Position numbers and translations under genes: made by a program. Below are positions 6,538 to 13,930 of a stretch of 27,374 nt of DNA, one piece after another; the stretch's first letter is position 1; each line of letters opens with the position of its first letter. The notes under the pieces were generated by a model, which saw only the letters and a list, made by a program, of their open reading frames with translations, ran no database searches and was not told the DNA's origin. The DNA comes from Porphyromonadaceae bacterium UBA3327 (lineage in GTDB: Bacteria; Bacteroidota; Bacteroidia; Bacteroidales; Muribaculaceae): contig DERZ01000009.1 in assembly GCA_002361155.1 (NCBI GenBank), positions 16,085-43,458 of the forward strand, given 5' to 3'.

Positions 6538-7647
6538 ATGCTATTTAGGGTAATATCATCAATATTCTCTGAAATAGATTACAACTCCATTGCTTTTATA
6601 AGCTGGATGGCGTATATATTTCTTACGCTGTCGACCTTTGCGTCGGCGTGCGCGAGAAAAGGGATGATACATAATGAAAAGTCGGTCCCGCTGCGTTGGC
6701 TGTTCATCTTGTGCATGGTGCTTCTGAGCGTCTATGCCCAGTTTACCGGCGACTATGTCGGCTACAAGGACATTGTCAACAGTATCTTCAGCCAGATACG
6801 TTTCATTCCTCATTTTGAGGATGTCTATGTGTGGATAATCCATGCCGTGACAGGTGATTACGAAATGTTCCGGCTCGTAATCGCCTTGTTGACCTACATC
6901 CCGATATACTTCATCTTCACCAAGGCGAGGATATTCGACCCGAGAATTATCTTCTTCTTCTGCGTGTGGGATCTCTGGAACGCGCTTGAGGGACGTCAGC
7001 AGATTGCCATCTATCTGGCCATGCTCGGTCTGATAATGCTTTTGCTGAAGCAGAAAAAGATTCTTGCTCTCGCTCTGATAGTCGTGTCGTTCTTCTTCCA
7101 CAAGAGTTCAATTATGTTCCCTCTGATGCTCTTGGCCCTGGCGTTCAATCTCAACCGGCGCAATGTGTTTATCGCCCTCGCCTTCCTCCCGGCGGCCGTA
7201 TTGCTTGAGAATACCCTGCTGAAGCATATCCTCTCAAGCAACGCGCAGTTCGCCGGCGACGCCTATCTGACCATGGAGGCGTTCGGGCGAACCACTGCCA
7301 TGTCCATCCTGCAGAACGGGCGCACCGTCCTCTATTATATGGTGGCAGTCTTTATCATAGTCAGGATGATGAAGGCCAAAGATGTACATCCCTTCTACAG
7401 GGCTATGGCAAAAGTGCTCTTCGGAGCCGTATATCTATCGACTGTGCTCATTTTCCTCGATATCGAGCAGAACACCCTCTTCCTCAGGTCTATCCGCTAC
7501 TGGCGTATCCCGATGCTCTGTTGTCTGCCCGTGGTGATGAATAAGAAATTTTATAAGAACAGCTACCTTATAATCTGTACTTTAGGCATCTTCTTCTTCG
7601 CGCTTCTCTATACGCTGATGATGATGCGGTACGGCACCGTAAAATAG
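6538..7647 (+). CDS. EpsG/Wzy-like polysaccharide polymerase
   Basis: The 369-residue polytopic membrane protein has the EpsG-family pattern: a first membrane pair, then FTGDYVGYKDIVNS (residues 69-82), then FFFCVWDLWNALEGRQQIAIYLAM with the conserved R-Q in the sixth-helix region, and a FFFHKSSIMFP stretch. EpsG-type proteins polymerise undecaprenyl-linked repeat units on the periplasmic face, so this is the likely Wzy of the locus, working after the flippase. ATG 6538 is the only sensible start and follows a structured gap. GT4 starts two bases after its stop, so the two are co-transcribed. Confidence 0.85.
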   Translation: MLFRVISSIFSEIDYNSIAFISWMAYIFLTLSTFASACARKGMIHNEKSVPLRWLFILCMVLLSVYAQFTGDYVGYKDIVNSIFSQIRFIPHFEDVYVWIIHAVTGDYEMFRLVIALLTYIPIYFIFTKARIFDPRIIFFFCVWDLWNALEGRQQIAIYLAMLGLIMLLLKQKKILALALIVVSFFFHKSSIMFPLMLLALAFNLNRRNVFIALAFLPAAVLLENTLLKHILSSNAQFAGDAYLTMEAFGRTTAMSILQNGRTVLYYMVAVFIIVRMMKAKDVHPFYRAMAKVLFGAVYLSTVLIFLDIEQNTLFLRSIRYWRIPMLCCLPVVMNKKFYKNSYLIICTLGIFFFALLYTLMMMRYGTVK

Positions 7648-7649
7648 CA

Positions 7650-8741
7650 ATGGGAAAAATACTGTTTGTGTCAAGGGATTTCGAGAAGGCCTGCGATGGC
7701 GGCGCCGTTGTCGCGCGTCAGCATTGGGAATACGTGATCCAGCTGTCGGAAGGTAATGCCGAAAGGCTCTTTATACAGAAATCCTCCCATCTGTCGCTGT
7801 TGCGCAACCTCATTCTCCACAAAGGTTACGGGGAGACTTCCGCGTTGATGCACCGGTTCCGCGAGATGGCCGCAAACGCCGACATCATCTGGGTGGACGG
7901 ATCGCTCTATGGAGGCATAGTCAGGGAGGCGGCGCGCCTCGGCAAAAAGGTAGTATGTTTTTATCACAACATCGAGGCCAATTATTACGGATCGAAGGCC
8001 GATCTCGCCCGTAATCCGGCAGACAGGCTGATGGCTTATTTTGCCAAAAGCAACGAGCGGAAGTCAACGCGTTTCGCCTCCACCCGTCTGCTTCTCAACG
8101 AGCGCGACAACGCCGAATTGCAGCGTATTTACGGCGTGAAGGCCGATTTCATACAGCCCATCTCCTTCAAAGCCGTCCCCAAAGAAAAAATAGAGGCGAA
8201 AATCGATCCGGGAATGAAGCCCTATCTGCTTTTCGTCGGATCCCGCTTTTTCGCCAACGAGGAGGGCGTTGACTGGTTCCTTGAGAGAGTTATGCCAGGG
8301 GTAAGCCCCGACATTGATTTCCGGGTGGTGGGCACAATCTGCGACGCGCTCCGTGACCGCGCTCTCCCTCCGAATGTCCATCTGGAGGGCAGGGTGGAGC
8401 ATCTTACTCCCTGGTATGCCAACGCAATGGCCGTGGTGTCCCCCATATTTACCGGTTCCGGTATGAAAACCAAGACAATAGAAGCCCTGAGATTCGGTCG
8501 TCGGGTGCTGGGTACGAAAGAGGCTTTTGTGGGTCTGCCGCAGGAAGTGCTATCCGGGATAGGGGCATATTGCTGTTCGGCTTCCGATTTCATTAATGAA
8601 ATCAACAGACTGCCGGTGGACTGCCATGTCCATAATCCTTCTTACAGACTGTTTCTCGAGAAGTTTTCGGAACTTGCCGTCTACAAGGATCTGAAAGACT
8701 TTTGGGACAGGCGCTTCTCCGACGCTGATTCTTTGCGATAA
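7650..8741 (+). CDS. Glycosyltransferase family 4-like protein
   Basis: The 363-residue product has a GT-B layout. The N-terminal Rossmann half includes FVSRDFEKACDGGAVVARQH and the HNIEANYYGSK segment (residues 106-115). The C-terminal half opens with PYLLFVGSRFFANEEGVDWF (191-210) and contains SPIFTGSGMKTKTIEALRFG, with E279 at the usual nucleotide-sugar contact. Such enzymes act on the cytoplasmic side, adding sugars to the lipid-linked repeat unit. Donor and acceptor cannot be read from the sequence. It follows the polymerase with a two-base gap. Confidence 0.88.
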   Translation: MGKILFVSRDFEKACDGGAVVARQHWEYVIQLSEGNAERLFIQKSSHLSLLRNLILHKGYGETSALMHRFREMAANADIIWVDGSLYGGIVREAARLGKKVVCFYHNIEANYYGSKADLARNPADRLMAYFAKSNERKSTRFASTRLLLNERDNAELQRIYGVKADFIQPISFKAVPKEKIEAKIDPGMKPYLLFVGSRFFANEEGVDWFLERVMPGVSPDIDFRVVGTICDALRDRALPPNVHLEGRVEHLTPWYANAMAVVSPIFTGSGMKTKTIEALRFGRRVLGTKEAFVGLPQEVLSGIGAYCCSASDFINEINRLPVDCHVHNPSYRLFLEKFSELAVYKDLKDFWDRRFSDADSLR

Positions 8742-8870
8742 TGTGGAAGCTGGCAAAACACGGTTGTTGTAACTTATTTTAACAAATTTAATATTTTTTC
8801 ACGGCTGATGATAATTTGAATGCGTTCCGATGCGTTTATGTATTGGAAGGCATGGATTTTATGATAAGTT

Positions 8871-8897
8871 CTCTCTTTTGTTTTATGATAAAGAGAG
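8871..8897 (+). other. Hairpin and direct repeat ahead of the GT2 gene
   Basis: CTCTCTTT (8871-8878) pairs with AAAGAGAG (8890-8897) around an 11-base loop. An 11-base sequence TTTTATGATAA occurs at 8857-8867 and again at 8881-8891, the second copy straddling the loop. The surrounding gap (8742-8919) is AT-rich, unlike the flanking genes. A leader structure or weak regulatory site is possible; no good promoter match was found. Confidence 0.4.
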
Positions 8898-8919
8898 GGT
8901 CGCATGTAAAAGAATTAGG

Positions 8920-9666
8920 ATGATAGTATCAATCATAACTCCTTGTTACCGGGCAGAATTGACTATTGGCCAGACAATAGAGTCTGTCATCGGGCAGACA
9001 TTTGCCGATTGGGAGATGATCATCGTGGACGATGCGTCGGATGACGGTTCGGCCCGGATTATCAAGGAGTATTGTCAAAAAGACGACAGAATAAAATATC
9101 TCCGGATGAACCAACCGTCGGGTTCCCCGTCAATGCCCCGCAACTGCGGGATAGAGCATTCCAGAGGAGAACTGATCGCCTTTCTCGACGCTGATGACGT
9201 TTGGCTTCCCGACAAGCTCGAAAAGCAGGTGGCATTCTTGAAAAACAACCATTATGACCTTGTCTACTCGTACTATGAAAAAATGTCGTGGGACGGCAAG
9301 CGGAACGAGCGGGTGATTCGCACAAGTGATGTCACCACTTACCGCAGCCTGTTGCAATCCAACACAATACCGTTCCTTACATCGGTGATCAGGCGCGATG
9401 CACTGGGCGATACCCGCTTCAAGCAGATTCCGCAGGAAGATTATTGCTTCTGGCTTGATGTGCTTAAGAAAGGAGTGGTGGCCCACAACTACCGCGAGGT
9501 GCTCGCCCTCTACCGGGAGATGAAGGATTCGAGGTCGTCCAACAAGTTCTACATGTTCAAGGGCTACTGGGATGTGATCCGCAATCATCATAGAATAGGG
9601 CTGTTGCAGTGTTGCTATTACATGATGACATATTCCATCAAAGGCTTTCTGAAATACATCAAATAG
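8920..9666 (+). CDS. Glycosyltransferase family 2 protein
   Basis: The 248-residue product has the classic GT-A opening MIVSIITPCYRAELTIGQTI, the nucleotide-binding IIVDDASDDGS (residues 34-44), a NCGIEHSRGELIAFLDADD segment with the metal-binding DADD (90-93), and a later QEDYCFWLD acceptor-site region. It probably adds one sugar of the repeat unit. The frame can be extended to 8830, but the added 30 residues are not GT2-like and the extension runs through the hairpin and repeat, so ATG 8920 is preferred. The SDR gene follows after nine bases. Confidence 0.92.
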   Translation: MIVSIITPCYRAELTIGQTIESVIGQTFADWEMIIVDDASDDGSARIIKEYCQKDDRIKYLRMNQPSGSPSMPRNCGIEHSRGELIAFLDADDVWLPDKLEKQVAFLKNNHYDLVYSYYEKMSWDGKRNERVIRTSDVTTYRSLLQSNTIPFLTSVIRRDALGDTRFKQIPQEDYCFWLDVLKKGVVAHNYREVLALYREMKDSRSSNKFYMFKGYWDVIRNHHRIGLLQCCYYMMTYSIKGFLKYIK

Positions 9667-9675
9667 AGGACGTTT

Positions 9676-10668
9676 ATGAAAATAGTGATGATAGGAGCCA
9701 GTGGCTTCGTGGGTACACGCTTGATCAATCTGTTGTGGGAATGCGAAGGTTACGACTGCAGGAATGTGGACTTGTTGCCGAGTCATTTTTTCAACGACAT
9801 CACGGTCATCGGCGATGTGCGTGATCAGGAACAGATGGACCGTGAACTCGCCGGCGCTGACCTGGTGGTGCTTCTTGCCGCGCAGCATCGCGACGACATC
9901 TCTCCGGTGTCGCTCTATTACGATACAAACGTAGGCGGCATGGAGGTCACTCTGAAGGCGATGGAGAAAAACGGAGTTAAGCGTCTCATATTTTTCTCGT
10001 CAGTGGCAATCTACGGACTCAACAAAAAGTGTCCTGACGAGTCCCATCCGGCCGATCCTTTCAATCACTACGGCAAGTCGAAATGGCAGGCAGAACAGGT
10101 GGCCGGAAAATGGTATGAATCCCATCCCGACTGGAACATCAATATTGTGCGTCCCACAGTGATTTTCGGCGAGCGTAACCGGGGAAACGTCTACAACTTG
10201 CTGAACCAGATCTCCGGCGGCAAGTTCCTGATGGTAGGCAACGGCAGGAACCGCAAGTCGATGGCCTATGTCGGTAATATTGTGTCTTTTTCCAAGTATC
10301 TGATCGACAGCGTAAAGGATGGATACAACGTGTTCAACTATATTGACAAGCCCGACATGGACATGAACGCTCTGGTAGGCCATGTGAGCAAGGTGCTTAA
10401 AAAACATATCCCGTCAACCCACTTCCCGTATTGGCTCGGCATGGCCGGAGGATACTGCTTCGACCTCCTTGCCAAAGTCTCAGGCAAGAAGCTGCCGATC
10501 TCTTCAGTACGTGTGAAAAAATTCTGTTCCACCACCGAATTCGACGCCCGCAAGGCGCACTCCTGTGGCTTCAAGGCCCCCTACACCCTTGATGAGGGTC
10601 TCGCCCGAACACTCGAGTTTGAGTTTGTGCATCCCCGACCCGACGATATCATTTTCAAATCGGAATAA
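9676..10668 (+). CDS. NAD-dependent epimerase/dehydratase (extended SDR)
   Basis: The 330-residue product has the dinucleotide-binding IGASGFVGTRL (residues 6-16), the catalytic Ser in FFSSVAIYG (S109 or neighbour), and the YxxxK pair Y132/K136 in HYGKSK. It therefore probably interconverts or dehydrates a nucleotide- or lipid-linked sugar for this glycan. The exact substrate cannot be read. Start ATG 9676 has a purine-rich GAGGA nine bases upstream. It is the last gene of the locus and is followed by a strong stem-loop. Confidence 0.9.
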   Translation: MKIVMIGASGFVGTRLINLLWECEGYDCRNVDLLPSHFFNDITVIGDVRDQEQMDRELAGADLVVLLAAQHRDDISPVSLYYDTNVGGMEVTLKAMEKNGVKRLIFFSSVAIYGLNKKCPDESHPADPFNHYGKSKWQAEQVAGKWYESHPDWNINIVRPTVIFGERNRGNVYNLLNQISGGKFLMVGNGRNRKSMAYVGNIVSFSKYLIDSVKDGYNVFNYIDKPDMDMNALVGHVSKVLKKHIPSTHFPYWLGMAGGYCFDLLAKVSGKKLPISSVRVKKFCSTTEFDARKAHSCGFKAPYTLDEGLARTLEFEFVHPRPDDIIFKSE

Positions 10669-10734
10669 TCCTTCCATTATAAGGGATAAAAGGATAATAC
10701 AGATCCGGGACTCTCTCGTCAGGAGGATAACGGC

Positions 10735-10785
10735 TTCGAAAAGTCTGCGCCGGCGGAATAGTTCTGCCGGCGCAGACTTTTCGAA
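10735..10785 (+). terminator. 20-bp perfect stem-loop closing the glycan locus
   Basis: TTCGAAAAGTCTGCGCCGGC (10735-10754) is perfectly complementary to 10766-10785, and the palindrome can continue into the loop by G-T, G-C and A-T pairs. The stem is flanked by A/T-rich bases (ACTTTTCGAATAAAATAA) rather than a clean T-run. It lies between the SDR stop at 10668 and the RdgB start at 10823, so a terminator is the simplest reading. Confidence 0.65.
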
Positions 10786-10822
10786 TAAAATAACAGCTGG
10801 ATGGTTTACGTTAAATAGTAAT

Positions 10823-13800
10823 ATGAAACGACTTGTATTCGCAACCAACAACAAGCATAAACTCGAGGAAGCACGCCGCATCATGGGCGACAGCATTGAC
10901 ATTGTCCCGCTTGAGGAAATAGGCTGTCACGACGATATACCGGAGACCGCCGATACACTCGAGGGAAATGCCATTATGAAAGCCCGATGGGTCCACGACC
11001 GTTACGGTGTGGACTGCTTCGCCGACGACACCGGACTGATGGTCGACGCCCTCGGCGGTGCACCCGGCGTGTACAGCGCGAGATATGCCGGCCCCGGGCA
11101 TGATTCGGAGGCAAACATGAAAAAACTTCTCGCCGACATGGAGGGTGCGGAGCACCGCGATGCACATTTCTCCACCTCCGTGGCCCTTGTCACCGCGGAT
11201 GGAACGCATATATTCGAAGGGAGAGTTGATGGATCCATCGCCCGCGAACCAGGGGGTGACAGCGGATTCGGCTACGACCCCGTCTTCATCGCCGGAGAAA
11301 CCGGCAAACGCTTTGCCGAGATGAGCGCCGACGAGAAAAACGCCATATCCCATCGCGGACGCGCCATGCGGAAACTGCGCGATTTTCTTATCAAGCTGAC
11401 GGTGGTCATGGTAGCTTTCCTCATCCCTGCCGGAGCCTCGGCTGCCGAACAGTGGCGCATCCATCAGAGCTACGATGGCGACTGCGCCGGCATCTTCGAC
11501 ACGAAGAAGTACACCTATTTCCTCGGATACATGCAGAAATACGATCCTCTTGTTCCCGGCGCCGATGTTCCATACATCAGCGTCTATCGCTACGACAAGG
11601 AGGGTGACGAGCTTATTCCTCTCAACAGCCAGACCTACCTTTCCGGCAATGTTGCCTCTGCCGTGGACTACAACTACGACAAGGGTTATCTTCTTGTGGC
11701 GTATTCCGACGGCAACATCGACATGCTCTATGAGGACGGCCGTCTTGTCAATCTCCCCGGACTGATGCTCTCCTCCTCCGACCTGAAAAAGAATATCAAC
11801 AGTATAACGTTCTATCCCGAAGAGAACAAGGTGTTTCTCGCCACCGATTTCGGCTATGTCACCATCGACGACAAGAAAGGCGAGATATCTTCGTCCCGCA
11901 ATTTCAGCGAGAAGGTGCTCAGTGTGGCAAAGCATAAGACGCGCCTATTCGTGGCCACGCTCAACGGCTTGTTCGAGGGACCCGAGACGGCTCTGAGCCT
12001 TGACAAATTCTACAAGGTGAACGGCATCACGGAGCCCCGCAAGATGGTGACGGTGGGAACAAACCTGATGTACATTTCTTACGGCCAGGAGGGCGATCTG
12101 CGTGTGGCCCGTTACGAGCCGCAGGATGTCAACCTCTTCTTCCCTCAGCCGGTAGTGGACCTCCCTGTCAATTCCTTCGGCAAGGTGAACGGCAAGATAA
12201 TGGCTGGTTTCTACGACAGAATATATATCACCGACCCTTACGGCACCGACCGCACCATCATGCTCGAAGAGCCTGATTTTAAATCGCCGGTGGGAACTTT
12301 TGACTTTACTGAGTTCTGGTTCTCGCACGGACGCGTCGGATTCCAGCGCAAGAAAGTCCCTGCGGGAGACCGTGGCACATGGACCGTGCTCAGCAACGAG
12401 TTCCGCCCCAATGCCTCCACCGCGTTCATGTGTCCCTCCATGGCATACCACCCCTGGTACGGTATGCTCGTCAGAAATCATGGCTTCGACAATTTCTGGA
12501 CGGTGCAGTGGATTCCTGATCTGCTCAGCGGATACAAGAACATGAGATGGACACCGCTGTCATCAACTTATCGAGAGGATGGCAACACTTTCTATACTGT
12601 GATGCCCAAAGGGATAGCGATCAATCCGAATAACCAGAACCAGGTGTTCTGCGGTTCCTTTATCAGCGGTATTCTCCGACTGGACCTTAAGGATATCGAG
12701 AATTCCCTTCACATGTCCCGCCCGTCCGAGGAAGGCTTCGGAAAGCCGGGTTTCGTACAGATCGTGCCTGAACCGGTGGCTCCCAACAACCGCTACCAGA
12801 CATCGTTTGGCGATCCGGTGTTTGATGCCGGCGGCAATCTCTGGATCGGTTACGCTGACGGAGATCTCAACAATGTCAAGGGGAAAGGCTCGCTGCAGGC
12901 ATGGCTCTGGACCAAAGAGGACATCTTCGAGTCGAAGGATGCCGCCACGTTCCGGCCCTTCAGGAAGTTCGAATATTCAGGAGTGAAGTCAAACGGCGGC
13001 ATAAGGGTGCTTCCGCTGAAACATTCCTCCTCGCGCAATCTGGTGCTGCTCAATTCGGGAGTCAACGACGGAACGATCCGCATCCTCAATCACGCGGGTA
13101 CGTTCGACAGATCAGGCGATGACCGTACCACCGTGATGGACCGCATGGTCGACCAGGACGGGAGCGGGGTGAATTTTACCACTCTGTATTCCTGGCTCGA
13201 GGATCCGCAGACAGGAACGGTCTGGGTAGGAACCCATTCCGGTGTGTTTACCTTCGATCCTGCGGAAAATTTCGTAAGTCCCGGTTCTGTCCGCAAGATC
13301 AAGGTCGCGCGTAACGACGGTACCGATCTCGCCGACTACCTCCTTGACATGCAGACAGTGTCGGCCATAGCCATTGACGGTGCCGGAAACAAATGGTTCG
13401 GAACCATAGGCGGCGGCCTCGTCTGCACCTCCTCCGACGGAAGAACGATACGCAGGACATACAGCGCCGACAACAGTCCGCTTCCATCCAATGATGTCTA
13501 CGGCATCTGTTACAATCCCGACAACAATTCCATGATGATATCCACCAGCATGGGGCTCGCGGAACTTTTTCTCACATCCGGCTCCCCGGACGGCGGTGAT
13601 TCGGAAGTGAGGGCATATCCTAATCCTGTTGCCCCCGAATATCTCGGTTATGTCACCATCGACGCGCTGCCCGACAATGCCGCCGTCAAGATTATCGACG
13701 CGCATGGAAATCTGGTGAAGGAACTCGGACTTGCCGCAGGCGGCGAGGTGAAATGGGATGTCACCAATCTGTTCCACAAGCGCGTGCAGGGTGGTGTCTA

Positions 13801-13873
13801 TTATGTCCTCGCCACAAACGGACCCAATGCCGAATCATACTCTAAAGTGACGAAAATATTGGTAGTGAACTGA
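10823..13873 (+). CDS. rdgB: RdgB/HAM1 (ITPase) reading frame continuous with a PorZ-like protein
   Basis: Starting at ATG 10823, residues 1-~191 are a complete non-canonical purine NTP pyrophosphatase, which hydrolyses ITP, dITP and XTP to keep them out of nucleic acids. Visible motifs are FATNNKHKLEEA (6-17), FADDTGLMVDALGGAPGVYS (66-85), GGDSGFGYDPVF (144-155) and the C-terminal ISHRGRA (175-181). RdgB proteins normally end about ten residues later. Here no stop occurs: the frame runs straight into a hydrophobic segment and a secreted protein, for 1016 residues in all. An open frame upstream to 10565 crosses the terminator and the SDR gene and is not credible as coding. Either a true fusion is made, or the second protein is started internally at ATG 11366. 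Confidence 0.85.
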   Translation: MKRLVFATNNKHKLEEARRIMGDSIDIVPLEEIGCHDDIPETADTLEGNAIMKARWVHDRYGVDCFADDTGLMVDALGGAPGVYSARYAGPGHDSEANMKKLLADMEGAEHRDAHFSTSVALVTADGTHIFEGRVDGSIAREPGGDSGFGYDPVFIAGETGKRFAEMSADEKNAISHRGRAMRKLRDFLIKLTVVMVAFLIPAGASAAEQWRIHQSYDGDCAGIFDTKKYTYFLGYMQKYDPLVPGADVPYISVYRYDKEGDELIPLNSQTYLSGNVASAVDYNYDKGYLLVAYSDGNIDMLYEDGRLVNLPGLMLSSSDLKKNINSITFYPEENKVFLATDFGYVTIDDKKGEISSSRNFSEKVLSVAKHKTRLFVATLNGLFEGPETALSLDKFYKVNGITEPRKMVTVGTNLMYISYGQEGDLRVARYEPQDVNLFFPQPVVDLPVNSFGKVNGKIMAGFYDRIYITDPYGTDRTIMLEEPDFKSPVGTFDFTEFWFSHGRVGFQRKKVPAGDRGTWTVLSNEFRPNASTAFMCPSMAYHPWYGMLVRNHGFDNFWTVQWIPDLLSGYKNMRWTPLSSTYREDGNTFYTVMPKGIAINPNNQNQVFCGSFISGILRLDLKDIENSLHMSRPSEEGFGKPGFVQIVPEPVAPNNRYQTSFGDPVFDAGGNLWIGYADGDLNNVKGKGSLQAWLWTKEDIFESKDAATFRPFRKFEYSGVKSNGGIRVLPLKHSSSRNLVLLNSGVNDGTIRILNHAGTFDRSGDDRTTVMDRMVDQDGSGVNFTTLYSWLEDPQTGTVWVGTHSGVFTFDPAENFVSPGSVRKIKVARNDGTDLADYLLDMQTVSAIAIDGAGNKWFGTIGGGLVCTSSDGRTIRRTYSADNSPLPSNDVYGICYNPDNNSMMISTSMGLAELFLTSGSPDGGDSEVRAYPNPVAPEYLGYVTIDALPDNAAVKIIDAHGNLVKELGLAAGGEVKWDVTNLFHKRVQGGVYYVLATNGPNAESYSKVTKILVVN
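11366..13873 (+). CDS. porZ: PorZ-like beta-propeller protein with type IX sorting domain
   Basis: Read from the internal ATG 11366, the product has 835 residues and a textbook signal peptide: charged MRKLRDFLIK, hydrophobic LTVVMVAFLIPAG, then ASA before AEQW. The mature part opens QWRIHQSYDG and includes AYSDGNIDMLYEDGRLVNLP and FLATDFGYVTIDD, a pattern I associate with PorZ, the surface component of the type IX secretion attachment complex (776 residues in Porphyromonas). Propeller blades follow (IDGAGNKWFGTIGGGLV). The last ~90 residues, from VRAYPNPV to the end, resemble the type IX C-terminal sorting domain. The n-region is also the last helix of RdgB in the same frame, so a product made from 10823 would bury its signal peptide. 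The PorZ name rests on remembered family patterns. Confidence 0.72.
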   Translation: MRKLRDFLIKLTVVMVAFLIPAGASAAEQWRIHQSYDGDCAGIFDTKKYTYFLGYMQKYDPLVPGADVPYISVYRYDKEGDELIPLNSQTYLSGNVASAVDYNYDKGYLLVAYSDGNIDMLYEDGRLVNLPGLMLSSSDLKKNINSITFYPEENKVFLATDFGYVTIDDKKGEISSSRNFSEKVLSVAKHKTRLFVATLNGLFEGPETALSLDKFYKVNGITEPRKMVTVGTNLMYISYGQEGDLRVARYEPQDVNLFFPQPVVDLPVNSFGKVNGKIMAGFYDRIYITDPYGTDRTIMLEEPDFKSPVGTFDFTEFWFSHGRVGFQRKKVPAGDRGTWTVLSNEFRPNASTAFMCPSMAYHPWYGMLVRNHGFDNFWTVQWIPDLLSGYKNMRWTPLSSTYREDGNTFYTVMPKGIAINPNNQNQVFCGSFISGILRLDLKDIENSLHMSRPSEEGFGKPGFVQIVPEPVAPNNRYQTSFGDPVFDAGGNLWIGYADGDLNNVKGKGSLQAWLWTKEDIFESKDAATFRPFRKFEYSGVKSNGGIRVLPLKHSSSRNLVLLNSGVNDGTIRILNHAGTFDRSGDDRTTVMDRMVDQDGSGVNFTTLYSWLEDPQTGTVWVGTHSGVFTFDPAENFVSPGSVRKIKVARNDGTDLADYLLDMQTVSAIAIDGAGNKWFGTIGGGLVCTSSDGRTIRRTYSADNSPLPSNDVYGICYNPDNNSMMISTSMGLAELFLTSGSPDGGDSEVRAYPNPVAPEYLGYVTIDALPDNAAVKIIDAHGNLVKELGLAAGGEVKWDVTNLFHKRVQGGVYYVLATNGPNAESYSKVTKILVVN

Positions 13874-13890
13874 TTCTGGATTGCGGTCAA

Positions 13891-13898
13891 TATCTTTG
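13891..13898 (+). promoter_or_regulatory. Putative -7 promoter element for the LRR gene
   Basis: TATCTTTG matches TAnnTTTG exactly and lies in the short gap after the PorZ-like stop. No convincing -33 element stands at the usual 19-21 base spacing. Transcription from here would begin close to 13904, which favours ATG 13931 as the start of the next gene. Confidence 0.35.
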
Positions 13899-13930
13899 CC
13901 TGTCCAGTGTCCCACTATATATCCCGGAAT

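Noticed and set aside
10565..10822. N-terminal extension of the RdgB frame to 10565
   Set aside because: It would overlap the end of the SDR gene and run through the 20-bp stem-loop; RdgB homologues start at MKRLVFATNN (10823).
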